From Brenneria alni (GTDB taxonomy: Bacteria; Pseudomonadota; Gammaproteobacteria; Enterobacterales; Enterobacteriaceae): 64,000 bases of DNA. The stretch is taken from NCBI RefSeq assembly GCF_003666245.1, contig NZ_MJLZ01000011.1, positions 23,154 to 87,153 on the forward strand. Direction: 5' to 3'. The translations under genes and the position numbers were made by a program. Below the pieces are notes generated by a model, which saw only the letters and a program-made list of their open reading frames with translations, had not been told where the DNA came from and searched no databases. Below are positions 21,990-30,235 of this stretch, piece by piece (the first letter of the stretch is position 1; each line of letters opens with the position of its first letter).

Positions 21990-22529
21990 ATGGTTGAGCA
22001 TTTCACTGGGAAATATGAAGTTGAACTAAAATTTCGTATCCAGGATATCGCCGTTTTTCGCGATACCCTCTTTAGCCATCATCCTGAGGCCTTTGTCTTC
22101 GAAAATAAAGAGCATGACATCTATTACGACGATGCTCAAAAGCGCCTGCAACAACAAAATATCAGCATGTTATTACGCTGCATGGCGCCATCAGGGATTA
22201 AATTTTGGATCGTCAAAGGCCCTGGGGTTGATCGCTGTGAAGCCGTGAATGTCGAATCGTTTGAAAAGGCGAGCAGTATGTTACAGACGCTGGGATATAA
22301 CGCGATTTATGAGATTTATAAGACGCGCAGCGTCTATTTCCTGAATATTTTTCATATTACGCTGGATTATATCGAATCGCTCGGCCACTTTGTCCAAATA
22401 TCAGTTATGACGGATGATGAAGCGCAATTGAATACTCTGAGAGGTCAGTGTATCGAATGCGCGTTTCACCTCGGGTTATCAATGGAAAATATTGAAACAC
22501 ATTCGTATCGGCAATTACTGGGATTTTAA
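21990..22529 (+). CDS. cyaB: Class IV adenylate cyclase (CYTH fold)
   Basis: 179 aa of the CYTH (CyaB/thiamine triphosphatase) fold. The N-terminal HFTGKYEVELKFR contains the ExExK metal/phosphate motif, and the C-terminus SYRQLLGF, together with GIKFWIVKGPG and ISVMTDDEAQL, match the Aeromonas hydrophila CyaB / Yersinia class IV enzymes closely. It should make cAMP from ATP, in addition to the class I CyaA expected elsewhere in an enterobacterium. Its physiological role is poorly known; some CYTH proteins are instead triphosphatases. TAAGGAG lies 9 nt before the ATG. Single gene. Confidence 0.88.
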   Translation: MVEHFTGKYEVELKFRIQDIAVFRDTLFSHHPEAFVFENKEHDIYYDDAQKRLQQQNISMLLRCMAPSGIKFWIVKGPGVDRCEAVNVESFEKASSMLQTLGYNAIYEIYKTRSVYFLNIFHITLDYIESLGHFVQISVMTDDEAQLNTLRGQCIECAFHLGLSMENIETHSYRQLLGF

Positions 22530-22550
22530 TCGGGAATAGCTGGAAATTAT

Positions 22551-22690
22551 TATACCCGTCATACTTCAAGCTGCAGGTGTGTTGGCTGCGTTACTCGGCC
22601 CATTCATAGGCCTCGCCCGTAAAGGGCCAACGCTCTGCGTTGTTCAAAGCGACAACGTTTTGTCCTGCAACTCGAATTATTTAGGGTATA
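22551..22690. repeat. 140-bp palindromic MITE-type repeat
   Basis: The element begins TATACCC and ends GGGTATA. Its ends are inverted repeats of about 25 bp: ATACTTCAAGCTGCAGG at the left against CCTGCAACTCGAATTATTTAGGG at the right. The interior has further GC-rich dyads. The sequence resembles the intergenic repeats scattered through Pectobacterium, Dickeya, Serratia and related genomes. Non-coding; likely mobilised in trans by a transposase. Confidence 0.75.
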
Positions 22691-23071
22691 GATATGTCCG
22701 CCATGTCTTTCTTGTGTTATTTGTTTGTTAAATTAAACGGTGATTTTCAAATATTTTATGACGGTTAATTTACCGGCTTATCCTCCGATCATCTTGAAGG
22801 ATGTATAATAGAAAAATAGACATCCTTCCTTTTCTTCCCCTGATAAATCTTCGCTGAATATATAATTGAGAAAATTTATAAATATATGATCGAGTTAAAA
22901 TTTTTGAATACAAATTGGTGTAGGATTTACATCAGTACTGCTTTGTGCATGGTTGCGAAATGATTAATTTTCTGCATGTATCAAATCGGTGTCGGATTAA
23001 ATTGATTCAGGTAATAGAAATAGGTTTTTGGAGTTTCATATTCGAAATAACAAAATATAGGTTCATACATC
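22691..23071. promoter_or_regulatory. AT-rich leader of the flavin reductase genes
   Basis: About 380 bp, very A+T-rich, between the MITE and the FAD reductase gene. It presumably carries the promoter. I looked for an FNR box (TTGAT-N4-ATCAA) and did not find a good one. Confidence 0.4.
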
Positions 23072-24481
23072 ATGAAGAAACAAGTCCTATTATTGAGTGC
23101 GCTGGCATTAGCCTTTTCCTCGGCTGTTCACAGTGAAACGACGGATTTAGTCATTATTGGCGCGGGTGGGGCCGGGATGTCGGCGGCCATTGAAGCGCAT
23201 AATCAAGGTGCAAAAGTCATATTGCTGGAGAAAATGCCCTTTGCTGGCGGAAATACCGCCCGGGCAGAAGCTGGATTAAATGCTGCTGGCACGGAACTGC
23301 AAAAAGCCAGAGGCATCACGGATAGTCCTGAAATGTTCTATGAGGACACCATGAAAGGGGGGCGGAACATCAATAATCCAGAAGTGGTTAAAACGCTCAC
23401 GGAACATGCAAAAGACTCGGTTATTTTTCTGAAGGAGAATGGCGCTGATCTGGCAGATCTGACCCGTACCGGCGGTTCCCGTGTTGACCGCACCCACCGT
23501 CCTGCCGGTGGTGAACCGGCGGGAAGTTTTATTGCCGTGGCGCTGATCAAAAAAGTTAAAGCGCTGGACATCGATCTTCGTACCAGCACCTCGGCAACGG
23601 ATATTGTCAAAAATGACAAAGGTAAGGTAATCGGAGTCAAGGCGAAAGGGAAAGATGGTAAAGAATTCACCATCGATGCCAAAAAAGTAATGATCACGTC
23701 AGGTGGCTTTGGGGCCAACTTTGACATGATTAAACAATACGATCCTAAACTGGTGGATTTTAAAACCACCAATGCGCCGGGTACGCAGGGCGACGGCATT
23801 AAAATGGCAACCAGGCTGAATGCCAAACTGGTGGATATGGAATATATCCAGATTCACCCTTCTACCGTGCCAGGTAAAGGCATCCTGATCACCGAAGCGG
23901 TACGTGGCGATGGCGCGATTATGGTGAATGAGGGCGGCAAACGTTTTGTTAATGAACTGCTCACCCGTGATGTGGTTTCCCAAAACATTCTCAAGCAACC
24001 TGGCGCACATGCCTATCTGATATTTAATGACGAACTGGTTAAGCAAAACCAGGCGACTCAATCTTACTTCAAGCAAAAGCTGGTTGCTGAAGGGAATACG
24101 GTGGAGGAGTTAGCCAAAGCCATTAATGTTGATGGTAAGCAACTGGCGCAGACCGTCAGCACTTACAGCCGCTACGCTAAAGCCAAAAAAGATGATGAGT
24201 TCGGTCGTGAAAGCATGAAACTGGCCCTTGATAGCGGCAAATATTATGCCATTGAAGTCACACCGGGCATCCACCATACGATGGGCGGGATTGCGATTAA
24301 CAACAAAGCACAGGTGCTGGATGTGAATGGCAACGTGATCCCCAACCTGTTTGCCGCTGGCGAAGCTGCCGGTGGGGTGCATGGCGCTAACCGTCTGGGC
24401 GGTAACTCGCTGGCGGATATCGTAACCTATGGTCGTATCGGCGCCGATCAAGCAGTGAAAGAGATCAAAGAAGGGAAATAA
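23072..24481 (+). CDS. Periplasmic FAD-dependent fumarate reductase-like protein (flavocytochrome c family, no haem domain)
   Basis: 469 aa. A signal peptide (MKKQVLLLSALALAFSSAVHS) is followed by an FAD site, GAGGAG (30-35). The fumarate reductase/succinate dehydrogenase flavoprotein core is complete: IHPS (H262), FVNELLTRD (R299), HHTMGG (H401/H402) and ANRLGGNS (R441), which correspond to the catalytic His/Arg set of Shewanella flavocytochrome c3. There is no CxxCH haem motif and no FMN-binding domain in this chain. The FMN carrier is a separate protein encoded 140 bp downstream. Expected to reduce fumarate or a related enoate (urocanate, methacrylate) in the periplasm; the substrate cannot be told from sequence alone. 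Confidence 0.85.
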   Translation: MKKQVLLLSALALAFSSAVHSETTDLVIIGAGGAGMSAAIEAHNQGAKVILLEKMPFAGGNTARAEAGLNAAGTELQKARGITDSPEMFYEDTMKGGRNINNPEVVKTLTEHAKDSVIFLKENGADLADLTRTGGSRVDRTHRPAGGEPAGSFIAVALIKKVKALDIDLRTSTSATDIVKNDKGKVIGVKAKGKDGKEFTIDAKKVMITSGGFGANFDMIKQYDPKLVDFKTTNAPGTQGDGIKMATRLNAKLVDMEYIQIHPSTVPGKGILITEAVRGDGAIMVNEGGKRFVNELLTRDVVSQNILKQPGAHAYLIFNDELVKQNQATQSYFKQKLVAEGNTVEELAKAINVDGKQLAQTVSTYSRYAKAKKDDEFGRESMKLALDSGKYYAIEVTPGIHHTMGGIAINNKAQVLDVNGNVIPNLFAAGEAAGGVHGANRLGGNSLADIVTYGRIGADQAVKEIKEGK

Positions 24482-24520
24482 TCAGGGGACTTGATCCCAA
24501 AATTCAGCCTGACACATTGT

Positions 24521-24542
24521 CCAGGATGGCCGAGTGGTTAAT
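24521..24542 (+). other. tRNA-like 5' fragment
   Basis: Between the FAD protein and the FMN protein lies GGATGGCCGAGTGGTTAA, which copies the acceptor/D-arm start of a type II (Ser/Leu) tRNA; serT at 63306 reads GGAGTGGCCGAGTGGTTGAA at the equivalent place. The rest of a tRNA does not follow, so it is a relic or chance match, not a gene. Confidence 0.4.
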
Positions 24543-24621
24543 ATCAGTGTTATTAACAGGGTCGCTGCCCGCCCTTAGTTTTTGATGATCAATTTATGTG
24601 TAATTAACTTATGGGAAAGGT

Positions 24622-24960
24622 ATGAAAAAATTAATTCCGGCCATGCTGGCCACATTGGCGCTTTCATTCTCTTTTGCTGCGGCTGCCGAATATAAGGATG
24701 GCACTTATACGGGTAAAGCACCGGGAAAAGAGGGTGAAGTTGAAGTTTCTGTGATTATCGAAGGAGGGAAAATCACCAACGCGGAAGTGGTCAGCCACGA
24801 AGACACCGAAGCATTGATGATGGGGGTCATTGATAACGTGGTGCCTGAATTGATTGAAACACAGGATCCTGACAAGGTGGATGCGGTAACGGGGGCCACC
24901 ATGTCCAGTCAGGGAGTGATTAACGCCGTGAAACAGGCGTTGGAGCAAGCCAAAAAATAA
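24622..24960 (+). CDS. Small periplasmic FMN-binding domain protein, probable flavinylated electron carrier
   Basis: 112 aa with a signal peptide (cleavage after about AAAA-21) and a single FMN_bind domain. The motif DAVTGATMSS (D87 to S96) fits the ApbE flavinylation signature Dxx(S/T)GA(S/T), so FMN is predicted to be joined covalently to T93. Such domains pass electrons to fumarate-reductase-type FAD proteins; in Shewanella UrdA and related reductases the domain is fused to the FAD chain, here it is separate. No apbE gene lies in the window. GGGAAAGG lies before the ATG. Likely co-transcribed with the FAD gene. Confidence 0.85.
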   Translation: MKKLIPAMLATLALSFSFAAAAEYKDGTYTGKAPGKEGEVEVSVIIEGGKITNAEVVSHEDTEALMMGVIDNVVPELIETQDPDKVDAVTGATMSSQGVINAVKQALEQAKK

Positions 24961-24982
24961 GTGGTAAATACTCGCGCCAACC

Positions 24983-25018
24983 CGCCAGTCCGTGATGGGA
25001 AATTATCACAGACTGGCG
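24983..25018 (+). terminator. Hairpin after the FMN protein gene
   Basis: CGCCAGTC (24983-24990) pairs with GACTGGCG (25011-25018), with an inner GTGAT/ATCAC stem, 23 bp after the stop. There is no T tract; it could terminate or stabilise the reductase mRNA. Confidence 0.6.
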
Positions 25019-25105
25019 CTGCGTGAAGACTTACTGCCGGAATATTGCGGTATCATCATTCGTCTGCTGAATCAAAAGGGTAAAGCGCAGGTTAATTGCC
25101 GTTAA
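24995..25105 (+). other. Possible 36-codon ORF or gene remnant
   Basis: An ATG-started frame reads MGNYHRLALREDLLPEYCG and ends KGKAQVNCR. The composition looks protein-like (LALREDLLPEYCGIIIRLL would be an amphipathic helix) but I recognise no family, and the start lies inside the hairpin at 24983-25018 with no ribosome site. It may be the end of a lost gene. Confidence 0.25.
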
Positions 25106-25244
25106 CTGGTGGAAACCAAAAGGTTTGTTAAACTTTGACACAAAGCTTTTTCTGCTGTGCGAGTGCGTGGTGATTGACGGTAAATTATAATGCGCCCGCC
25201 TATATCTTTTTTATTTAACAGGATACTGTTTAAGTTATTGAATA

Positions 25245-26192
25245 ATGAGTAAAAAATTTAAAATATTTTTACCTGGACTGTTGCTGTTGTCAGCACATGC
25301 GTTGCTCACCCCTCAGGTAGTGGCGAAAGAGCCTGCTAAATCAGCGATTGGCGCACATCAGGAAATTGCTTCCGGTAGTGCGATGGTGGTGGATTTACGT
25401 GATGACCAGATTCTTTATTCCAGTAACCCGGATGTGATTGTCCCTATTGCGTCCGTGACCAAACTGATGACGGCGCTGGTGGTGCTGGATGCCAACCAGC
25501 CATTGGATGAAGTGATCTCCGTAGATATTAGCCAGACGGAAGAAATGAAAGGTGTTTATTCCCGGGTACGACTGAACAGTGAAATCAGCCGTCGCGATAT
25601 GTTGCTATTGGCGTTAATGTCATCGGAAAACCGTGCCGCCGCCAGCCTTGCCCACCATTATCCCGGCGGTTATCAGGCGTTTATTGCCGCCATGAATGCT
25701 AAAGCCCGCTCATTGGGAATGACGCATACACGTTATGTTGAACCTACCGGGTTGTCGATTAACAACGTATCGACCGCACGCGATCTGACTAAGCTGCTCA
25801 TTGCCAGCAAACAGTATCCATTACTCAGCCAACTCAGCACCACGCATGAGAAAATGGCAACGTTTTCCCGTCCGGTCTACAGCTTGCCGTTCCGTAACAC
25901 CAATCATCTGGTTTATAAGCCTGACTGGAATATTCAATTGACCAAAACCGGTTTTACTAATCAGGCCGGGCACTGTCTGGTGATGCGTACCGTGATTAAT
26001 CAGCGCCCGGTGGCGCTGGTGGTGCTGGATGCGTTTGGCAAATATACCCACTTTGCCGATGCCAATCGCCTGCGCAAGTGGATGGAAACCGGTAAAGTCA
26101 GCGCGGTTCCTGCCGCTGCGTTAAGCTACAAAAAACAAAAGGCGCTGGCTTCGCGGCAACCGCAACGCATGGCGAGCCTGGATATAGAGTAA
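25245..26192 (+). CDS. pbpG: D-alanyl-D-alanine endopeptidase (PBP7)
   Basis: PbpG is a low-molecular-weight penicillin-binding protein that cuts DD-cross-links in peptidoglycan. The three serine-protease motifs are intact: SVTK (S70, K73), SEN (S127-N129) and KTG (234-236). A signal peptide covers about the first 27 residues. 315 aa against about 310 in E. coli. A TATAAT-like -10 (25186-25191) lies in the upstream gap. Confidence 0.95.
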   Translation: MSKKFKIFLPGLLLLSAHALLTPQVVAKEPAKSAIGAHQEIASGSAMVVDLRDDQILYSSNPDVIVPIASVTKLMTALVVLDANQPLDEVISVDISQTEEMKGVYSRVRLNSEISRRDMLLLALMSSENRAAASLAHHYPGGYQAFIAAMNAKARSLGMTHTRYVEPTGLSINNVSTARDLTKLLIASKQYPLLSQLSTTHEKMATFSRPVYSLPFRNTNHLVYKPDWNIQLTKTGFTNQAGHCLVMRTVINQRPVALVVLDAFGKYTHFADANRLRKWMETGKVSAVPAAALSYKKQKALASRQPQRMASLDIE

Positions 26193-26445
26193 CTCTTTAA
26201 ATCTAAAGAATGTCTATTCTGCGCAACGCATCGCATTATTCTTGCAGTTTTCATTCAATGAAATGTAAATAAATACACTATGATTATGCGCTGTGTATTC
26301 GAGTATGTTGGCGTTGTCGGTGGAGATCGGATTATACGTCTTCACCCTGCCGGATTTTATGGCGCTTTGGCTGACTTATCTTCAACCCTGTGCTGTGCTT
26401 CAGTGATCAGTACTGATGCCAGGACTGATGGGATCGATATAAAGA

Positions 26446-28752
26446 ATGAAATGGCTTACTTCACTGACTATTGCAATTGGACTTGCCTGTAACCCGGTAT
26501 CCGCTCAGGAAATAACCTCTGCGCCACTATCTGTTACACCGTCACACCAGCAACGTGATGTTTTTATCTCTGATTTAATGAAAAAAATGACGCTGAACGA
26601 AAAAATCGGGCAGCTCAGGCTTATCAGTGTCGGATCGGATAATCCGAAAGAGGCCATTCGTGAGATGATCAGGAATGGTCAGGTCGGGGCAATTTTTAAT
26701 ACGGTAACGCGGCCTGACATCCGGGCGATGCAGGATCAGGTGATGCAACTTAGCCGCCTGAAAATCCCTTTATTTTTTGCTTACGATGTGGTGCATGGCC
26801 AGCGCACCATTTTCCCTATCGCACTGGGGCTGGCATCCAGTTGGGATATGGACGCCATCGCCTTGAGCGGACGTATTGCCGCCTATGAAGCCACGGAAGA
26901 CGGCCTGAATATGACCTGGGCGCCGATGGTTGATATTACTCGTGACCCACGCTGGGGGCGGGTGTCTGAAGGCTTTGGCGAAGATACCTGGTTAACCGGT
27001 AAAATAGCCGGTGTGATGGTAAACGCGTTACAGGGTGACGACGTTACGGCGCGTCACTCATTGATGACCAGCGTGAAACACTACGCGCTTTATGGCGCGG
27101 TGGAGGGCGGGCGTGATTACAACACGGTGGATATGAGCCCGCAGCGTATGTTTCAGGACTATATGCCGCCTTACAAAGCGGCGATTGATGCAGACAGCGG
27201 CGGGGTGATGGTGGCGCTGAACGCCATCAATGGGACGCCAGCGACGGCAAACAGTTGGTTACTGAAAGATATTCTGCGCGATCAGTGGGGGTTTACGGGC
27301 ATAACCATTACCGACCACGGTGCGATTAAAGAGCTGATTAAGCATGGCGTGGCTGAAAATCCGCGCGAGGCTTCTCGTCTGGCTTTAAAATCCGGCGTCG
27401 CTATGAGCATGAGTGATGAATATTTCATCCGCTATTTGCCCGATCTGGTAAAAACAGGTGTGGTGAGCGAACGGGAGATCGATGAAGCCTGCCGTCAGGT
27501 GCTTAACGTTAAATATGACATGGGGTTGTTTCAGAACCCGTACCGTCACCTGGGGCCGGTTGGTTCCGATCCTGTCGATACCAATGCTGAGAGCCGCCTG
27601 CACCGTTTGGAAGCGCGTGATGTGGCGCGTAAAAGTCTGGTGCTGCTGAAAAACCGGCTGCAAACGCTGCCGCTGAAAAAACAAGGGACGATTGCCGTTG
27701 TCGGGCCATTGGCCGACAGCCAACGCGACACGATGGGTAGCTGGTCCGCCGCCGGTGTCTCCAGACAGACGATCACGGTTTATCAGGGCATCAGGAACGC
27801 CGTGGGCAACAACGCCACTATTCTGTATGCCAAAGGCGCAAATGTCAGTAACCATCAGGGAATTATCGATTTCCTGAATTTGTATGAAGATGCGGTTCAG
27901 GTTGATAAGCGCTCACCACAGGTGATGATTGACGAAGCGGTGCAGGCGGCGAAGCAGGCTGATGTGGTGGTGGCGGTGGTGGGGGAAGCGGCGGGTATGG
28001 CGCATGAGGCCTCAAGCCGTTCCAATATCGATCTGCCGCAAAGTCAGCGTGATCTGATTGCGGCGTTGAAAGCCACGGGCAAACCGCTGGTTCTGGTGCT
28101 GATGAATGGCCGTCCGCTGGCGCTGGTACGTGAAGATCAACAGGCGGATGCACTGCTGGAAACCTGGTTCAGCGGCACCGAAGGGGGTAATGCGATTGCG
28201 GACGTGCTGTTCGGCGACTACAACCCTTCCGGCAAGCTGCCGATGTCCTTTCCGCGATCTGTCGGTCAAATACCAATTTATTACAACTACTTACCGTCAG
28301 GCCGGCCATACACGCCGGAAAATCCAGGCAAGTACACCTCGCATTATTATGATGAAGCTAACGGGCCGCTCTATCCGTTTGGTTATGGTCTGAGCTATAC
28401 CACGTTCAGCGTATCGGATGTTCGCTTATCCAGCCAGACCATGCAGCGTAACGGCACGGTGACGGCCAGCGTCACCGTCAAAAACACCGGAGAACGGGCA
28501 GGTGAAACCGTCGTGCAGATGTATTTGCATGATGTGGTGGCGTCTATCAGTCGTCCGGTGAAAGAGCTGCGTGGTTTCCAAAAAGTGATGCTGCAACCGG
28601 GCGAGTCGCATACCGTCAGTTTCCCTATTGATCAGGATGCGCTTAAATTCTACAACGCTCGTATGCAGCAGGTGGTTGAGCCAGGTAAATTCGACGTATT
28701 TATCGGTCTGGATTCACAGCGCGTGAGAAGCCAGCGTTTCACCGTGCTATAA
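26446..28752 (+). CDS. bglX: Periplasmic beta-glucosidase (GH3)
   Basis: 768 aa with signal peptide (MKWLTSLTIAIGLACNPVSA). Glycoside hydrolase family 3 layout: N-terminal barrel, C-terminal sandwich, and a fibronectin-III-like tail from about 660. The nucleophile is D290 in TITDHGAIKEL; the KHYALYGAVEGG and NPSGKLPMSFPRSVGQIP motifs are typical. It releases glucose from beta-glucosides in the periplasm. Close to E. coli BglX along the entire length. 253 bp separate it from pbpG. Confidence 0.97.
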   Translation: MKWLTSLTIAIGLACNPVSAQEITSAPLSVTPSHQQRDVFISDLMKKMTLNEKIGQLRLISVGSDNPKEAIREMIRNGQVGAIFNTVTRPDIRAMQDQVMQLSRLKIPLFFAYDVVHGQRTIFPIALGLASSWDMDAIALSGRIAAYEATEDGLNMTWAPMVDITRDPRWGRVSEGFGEDTWLTGKIAGVMVNALQGDDVTARHSLMTSVKHYALYGAVEGGRDYNTVDMSPQRMFQDYMPPYKAAIDADSGGVMVALNAINGTPATANSWLLKDILRDQWGFTGITITDHGAIKELIKHGVAENPREASRLALKSGVAMSMSDEYFIRYLPDLVKTGVVSEREIDEACRQVLNVKYDMGLFQNPYRHLGPVGSDPVDTNAESRLHRLEARDVARKSLVLLKNRLQTLPLKKQGTIAVVGPLADSQRDTMGSWSAAGVSRQTITVYQGIRNAVGNNATILYAKGANVSNHQGIIDFLNLYEDAVQVDKRSPQVMIDEAVQAAKQADVVVAVVGEAAGMAHEASSRSNIDLPQSQRDLIAALKATGKPLVLVLMNGRPLALVREDQQADALLETWFSGTEGGNAIADVLFGDYNPSGKLPMSFPRSVGQIPIYYNYLPSGRPYTPENPGKYTSHYYDEANGPLYPFGYGLSYTTFSVSDVRLSSQTMQRNGTVTASVTVKNTGERAGETVVQMYLHDVVASISRPVKELRGFQKVMLQPGESHTVSFPIDQDALKFYNARMQQVVEPGKFDVFIGLDSQRVRSQRFTVL

Positions 28753-28816
28753 ACTAAAACAGGATCGCTGTTGGCGGTGGATTAAGCCGCCGATGGTAAT
28801 CGCAAGGGGAGCAAAT

Positions 28817-29395
28817 ATGCCGTTAACGGAAGTCATTCTGGTTGATGAGAACGACAGGCCAACTGGCGTGATGGAAAAGCAGGAAGCGCATGAAAAAGGC
28901 GCAATGCACCGGGCAATAACCGTTTATATCTTTAATTCGCAGCAGCAGCTATTGCTGCAACAAAGAGCCATAGCGAAATATCACAGCGGGGGGTTATGGA
29001 GCAATACTTGCTGTAGCCATCCCGCGCCCGGAGAAGATACGCTACAGGCGGCGCACCGTCGGTTGTATCAGGAAATGGGGTTACGTTGTTCACTTACGCC
29101 CATGTTAACCCTGACTTACCGGTTGCCGTTGGATAATGGTTTGATTGAGCATGAGTTTGGGCATGTCTATTTTGGTATGACGGACGACACCCCGCAGGCT
29201 GACCCTGATGAAGTGGAAGGGTATCAGTATCAGTCACTGGAACAGATTGGGCAGCGCATGGCGGCGTCGCCAGAGGTGTTTACCTCCTGGTTCCGACTGA
29301 CATTCGCACGTATTCCGGCTTGCTGGGCGCAATTTCACGCCGCACAAAACGATGGATACTCTGCCCGACGGGAGATTAACCGCCGTGCACAATAA
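28817..29395 (+). CDS. idi: Isopentenyl-diphosphate delta-isomerase, type I
   Basis: Idi interconverts IPP and DMAPP for isoprenoid synthesis; it is a Nudix-fold, metal-dependent enzyme. Metal-binding EAHEKGAMHRA, the catalytic Cys in SNTCCSHPAPGE, and EHEFGHVYFG (catalytic Glu) are present. 192 aa against 182 in E. coli; the extra residues are at the C-terminus. Start ATG 28817 follows AAGGGGAG; an in-frame ATG at 28793 has no such site. The 3' end overlaps the convergent yohO by 20 bp. Confidence 0.95.
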   Translation: MPLTEVILVDENDRPTGVMEKQEAHEKGAMHRAITVYIFNSQQQLLLQQRAIAKYHSGGLWSNTCCSHPAPGEDTLQAAHRRLYQEMGLRCSLTPMLTLTYRLPLDNGLIEHEFGHVYFGMTDDTPQADPDEVEGYQYQSLEQIGQRMAASPEVFTSWFRLTFARIPACWAQFHAAQNDGYSARREINRRAQ

Positions 29396-29483
29396 TGATA
29401 TAACCGACCAGCATAACGCCGCCGATACCGCCGAGGGCACACAGGGCAAACAGCCCGATAATACCAACTTTGCTTAAATTCAT
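29376..29483 (-). CDS. yohO: YohO, 35-residue single-pass membrane protein
   Basis: A short frame reads MNLSKVGIIGLFALCALGG, then IGGVMLVGYIIIVHGG. It matches E. coli YohO (MRIAKIGVIALFLFMALGG..., 35 aa) in length and in the GGIGGVML.GY core. One membrane helix fills most of the protein; the function is unknown. AAGGA lies 7 nt before the ATG. The last 20 bp overlap the 3' end of idi on the other strand. Confidence 0.85.
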   Translation of the reverse strand: MNLSKVGIIGLFALCALGGIGGVMLVGYIIIVHGG

Positions 29484-29511
29484 CAGGTTGTCCTTTGGTT
29501 AATTGCCCCGA

Positions 29512-29539
29512 ATTATAAAGCCTTCGGCGCCTTAAACAA
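29512..29539 (-). promoter_or_regulatory. Putative yohO promoter
   Basis: Reading leftwards: -35-like TTGTTT (29539-29534), 16-bp spacer, -10 TATAAT (29517-29512), about 29 bp before the yohO start codon. Confidence 0.5.
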
Positions 29540-29553
29540 GACGGGAATGGCAT

Positions 29554-30186
29554 TCAGCGGTGAAACAGCAGGATCAGGCCGAAGAGTATCAAAATGACGC
29601 CCGCACTGCGTTCGATCAGGTTCAAATAGCGCTGAAGCCGTTTTTGTATCAACGGACGTGTAATCAGCATGGCTATCAGCAGATCCCAACCAAGTACCAC
29701 TGAAAACAGCCAGCCGCCGCTGACAATCTGCTGTGTTGTGGTGACATGCTGACCGAGGATACTGGTCATCAGACTGATATAGAACAACATATTTTTGGGG
29801 TTTAGCAGAGCGGAACCCAGCCCCAGCAGAATTTGCCGGCTAACGGATGGACAGCTATTTGCTGTTTGTGCTGGCGACAACTGATGTGATTCACGGCTTT
29901 TCAACAGTTGATAACCAATCCACAGCAAATAACACGCACCGCTTAGTTCAATAAGGGTAAACAGCCGCGGTGAATGTTGTATGCCAGCCCAGCCAATTGT
30001 CGCCAGTAAAATATAAATACCATTTCCCAGCGCAATCCCCAGACAAATTCCGGCGCTGCCTCGTAAACGGTAACGGATGGCATACGCGGTTAATAAGAAG
30101 AAATCCGGGCCGGGGCTGAGTAAGGCAACAAAGTGGGCTAGCGCCAGCGCTGGAAAATTGGCAGGAAAGAGTGGACTGATGAACAT
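29554..30186 (-). CDS. LysE/RhtB-family amino acid exporter
   Basis: 210 aa, about six hydrophobic segments, with the family N-terminal motif LLSPGPDFFLLTAYAIRYRLRGSAGICLG and the GACYLLWIGYQLLKSRES region. LysE-type proteins export amino acids or their analogues; the substrate cannot be read from sequence. The gene starts 49 bp after the end of an AraC-type regulator gene on the same strand, the common regulator-exporter arrangement. Confidence 0.9.
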   Translation of the reverse strand: MFISPLFPANFPALALAHFVALLSPGPDFFLLTAYAIRYRLRGSAGICLGIALGNGIYILLATIGWAGIQHSPRLFTLIELSGACYLLWIGYQLLKSRESHQLSPAQTANSCPSVSRQILLGLGSALLNPKNMLFYISLMTSILGQHVTTTQQIVSGGWLFSVVLGWDLLIAMLITRPLIQKRLQRYLNLIERSAGVILILFGLILLFHR

Positions 30187-30235
30187 AGCCGTGACCTCGA
30201 AGAATAAACGGGGTCAGTCTAGGCCGTTGATGTGG

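Noticed and set aside
22945..23136. 63-codon open frame before the flavin reductase gene
   Set aside because: Overlaps the signal peptide of the reductase in another frame; A+T-rich leader without coding features.
26280..26492. 70-codon frame before bglX
   Set aside because: Overlaps the bglX start in another frame, no ribosome site, no family match.
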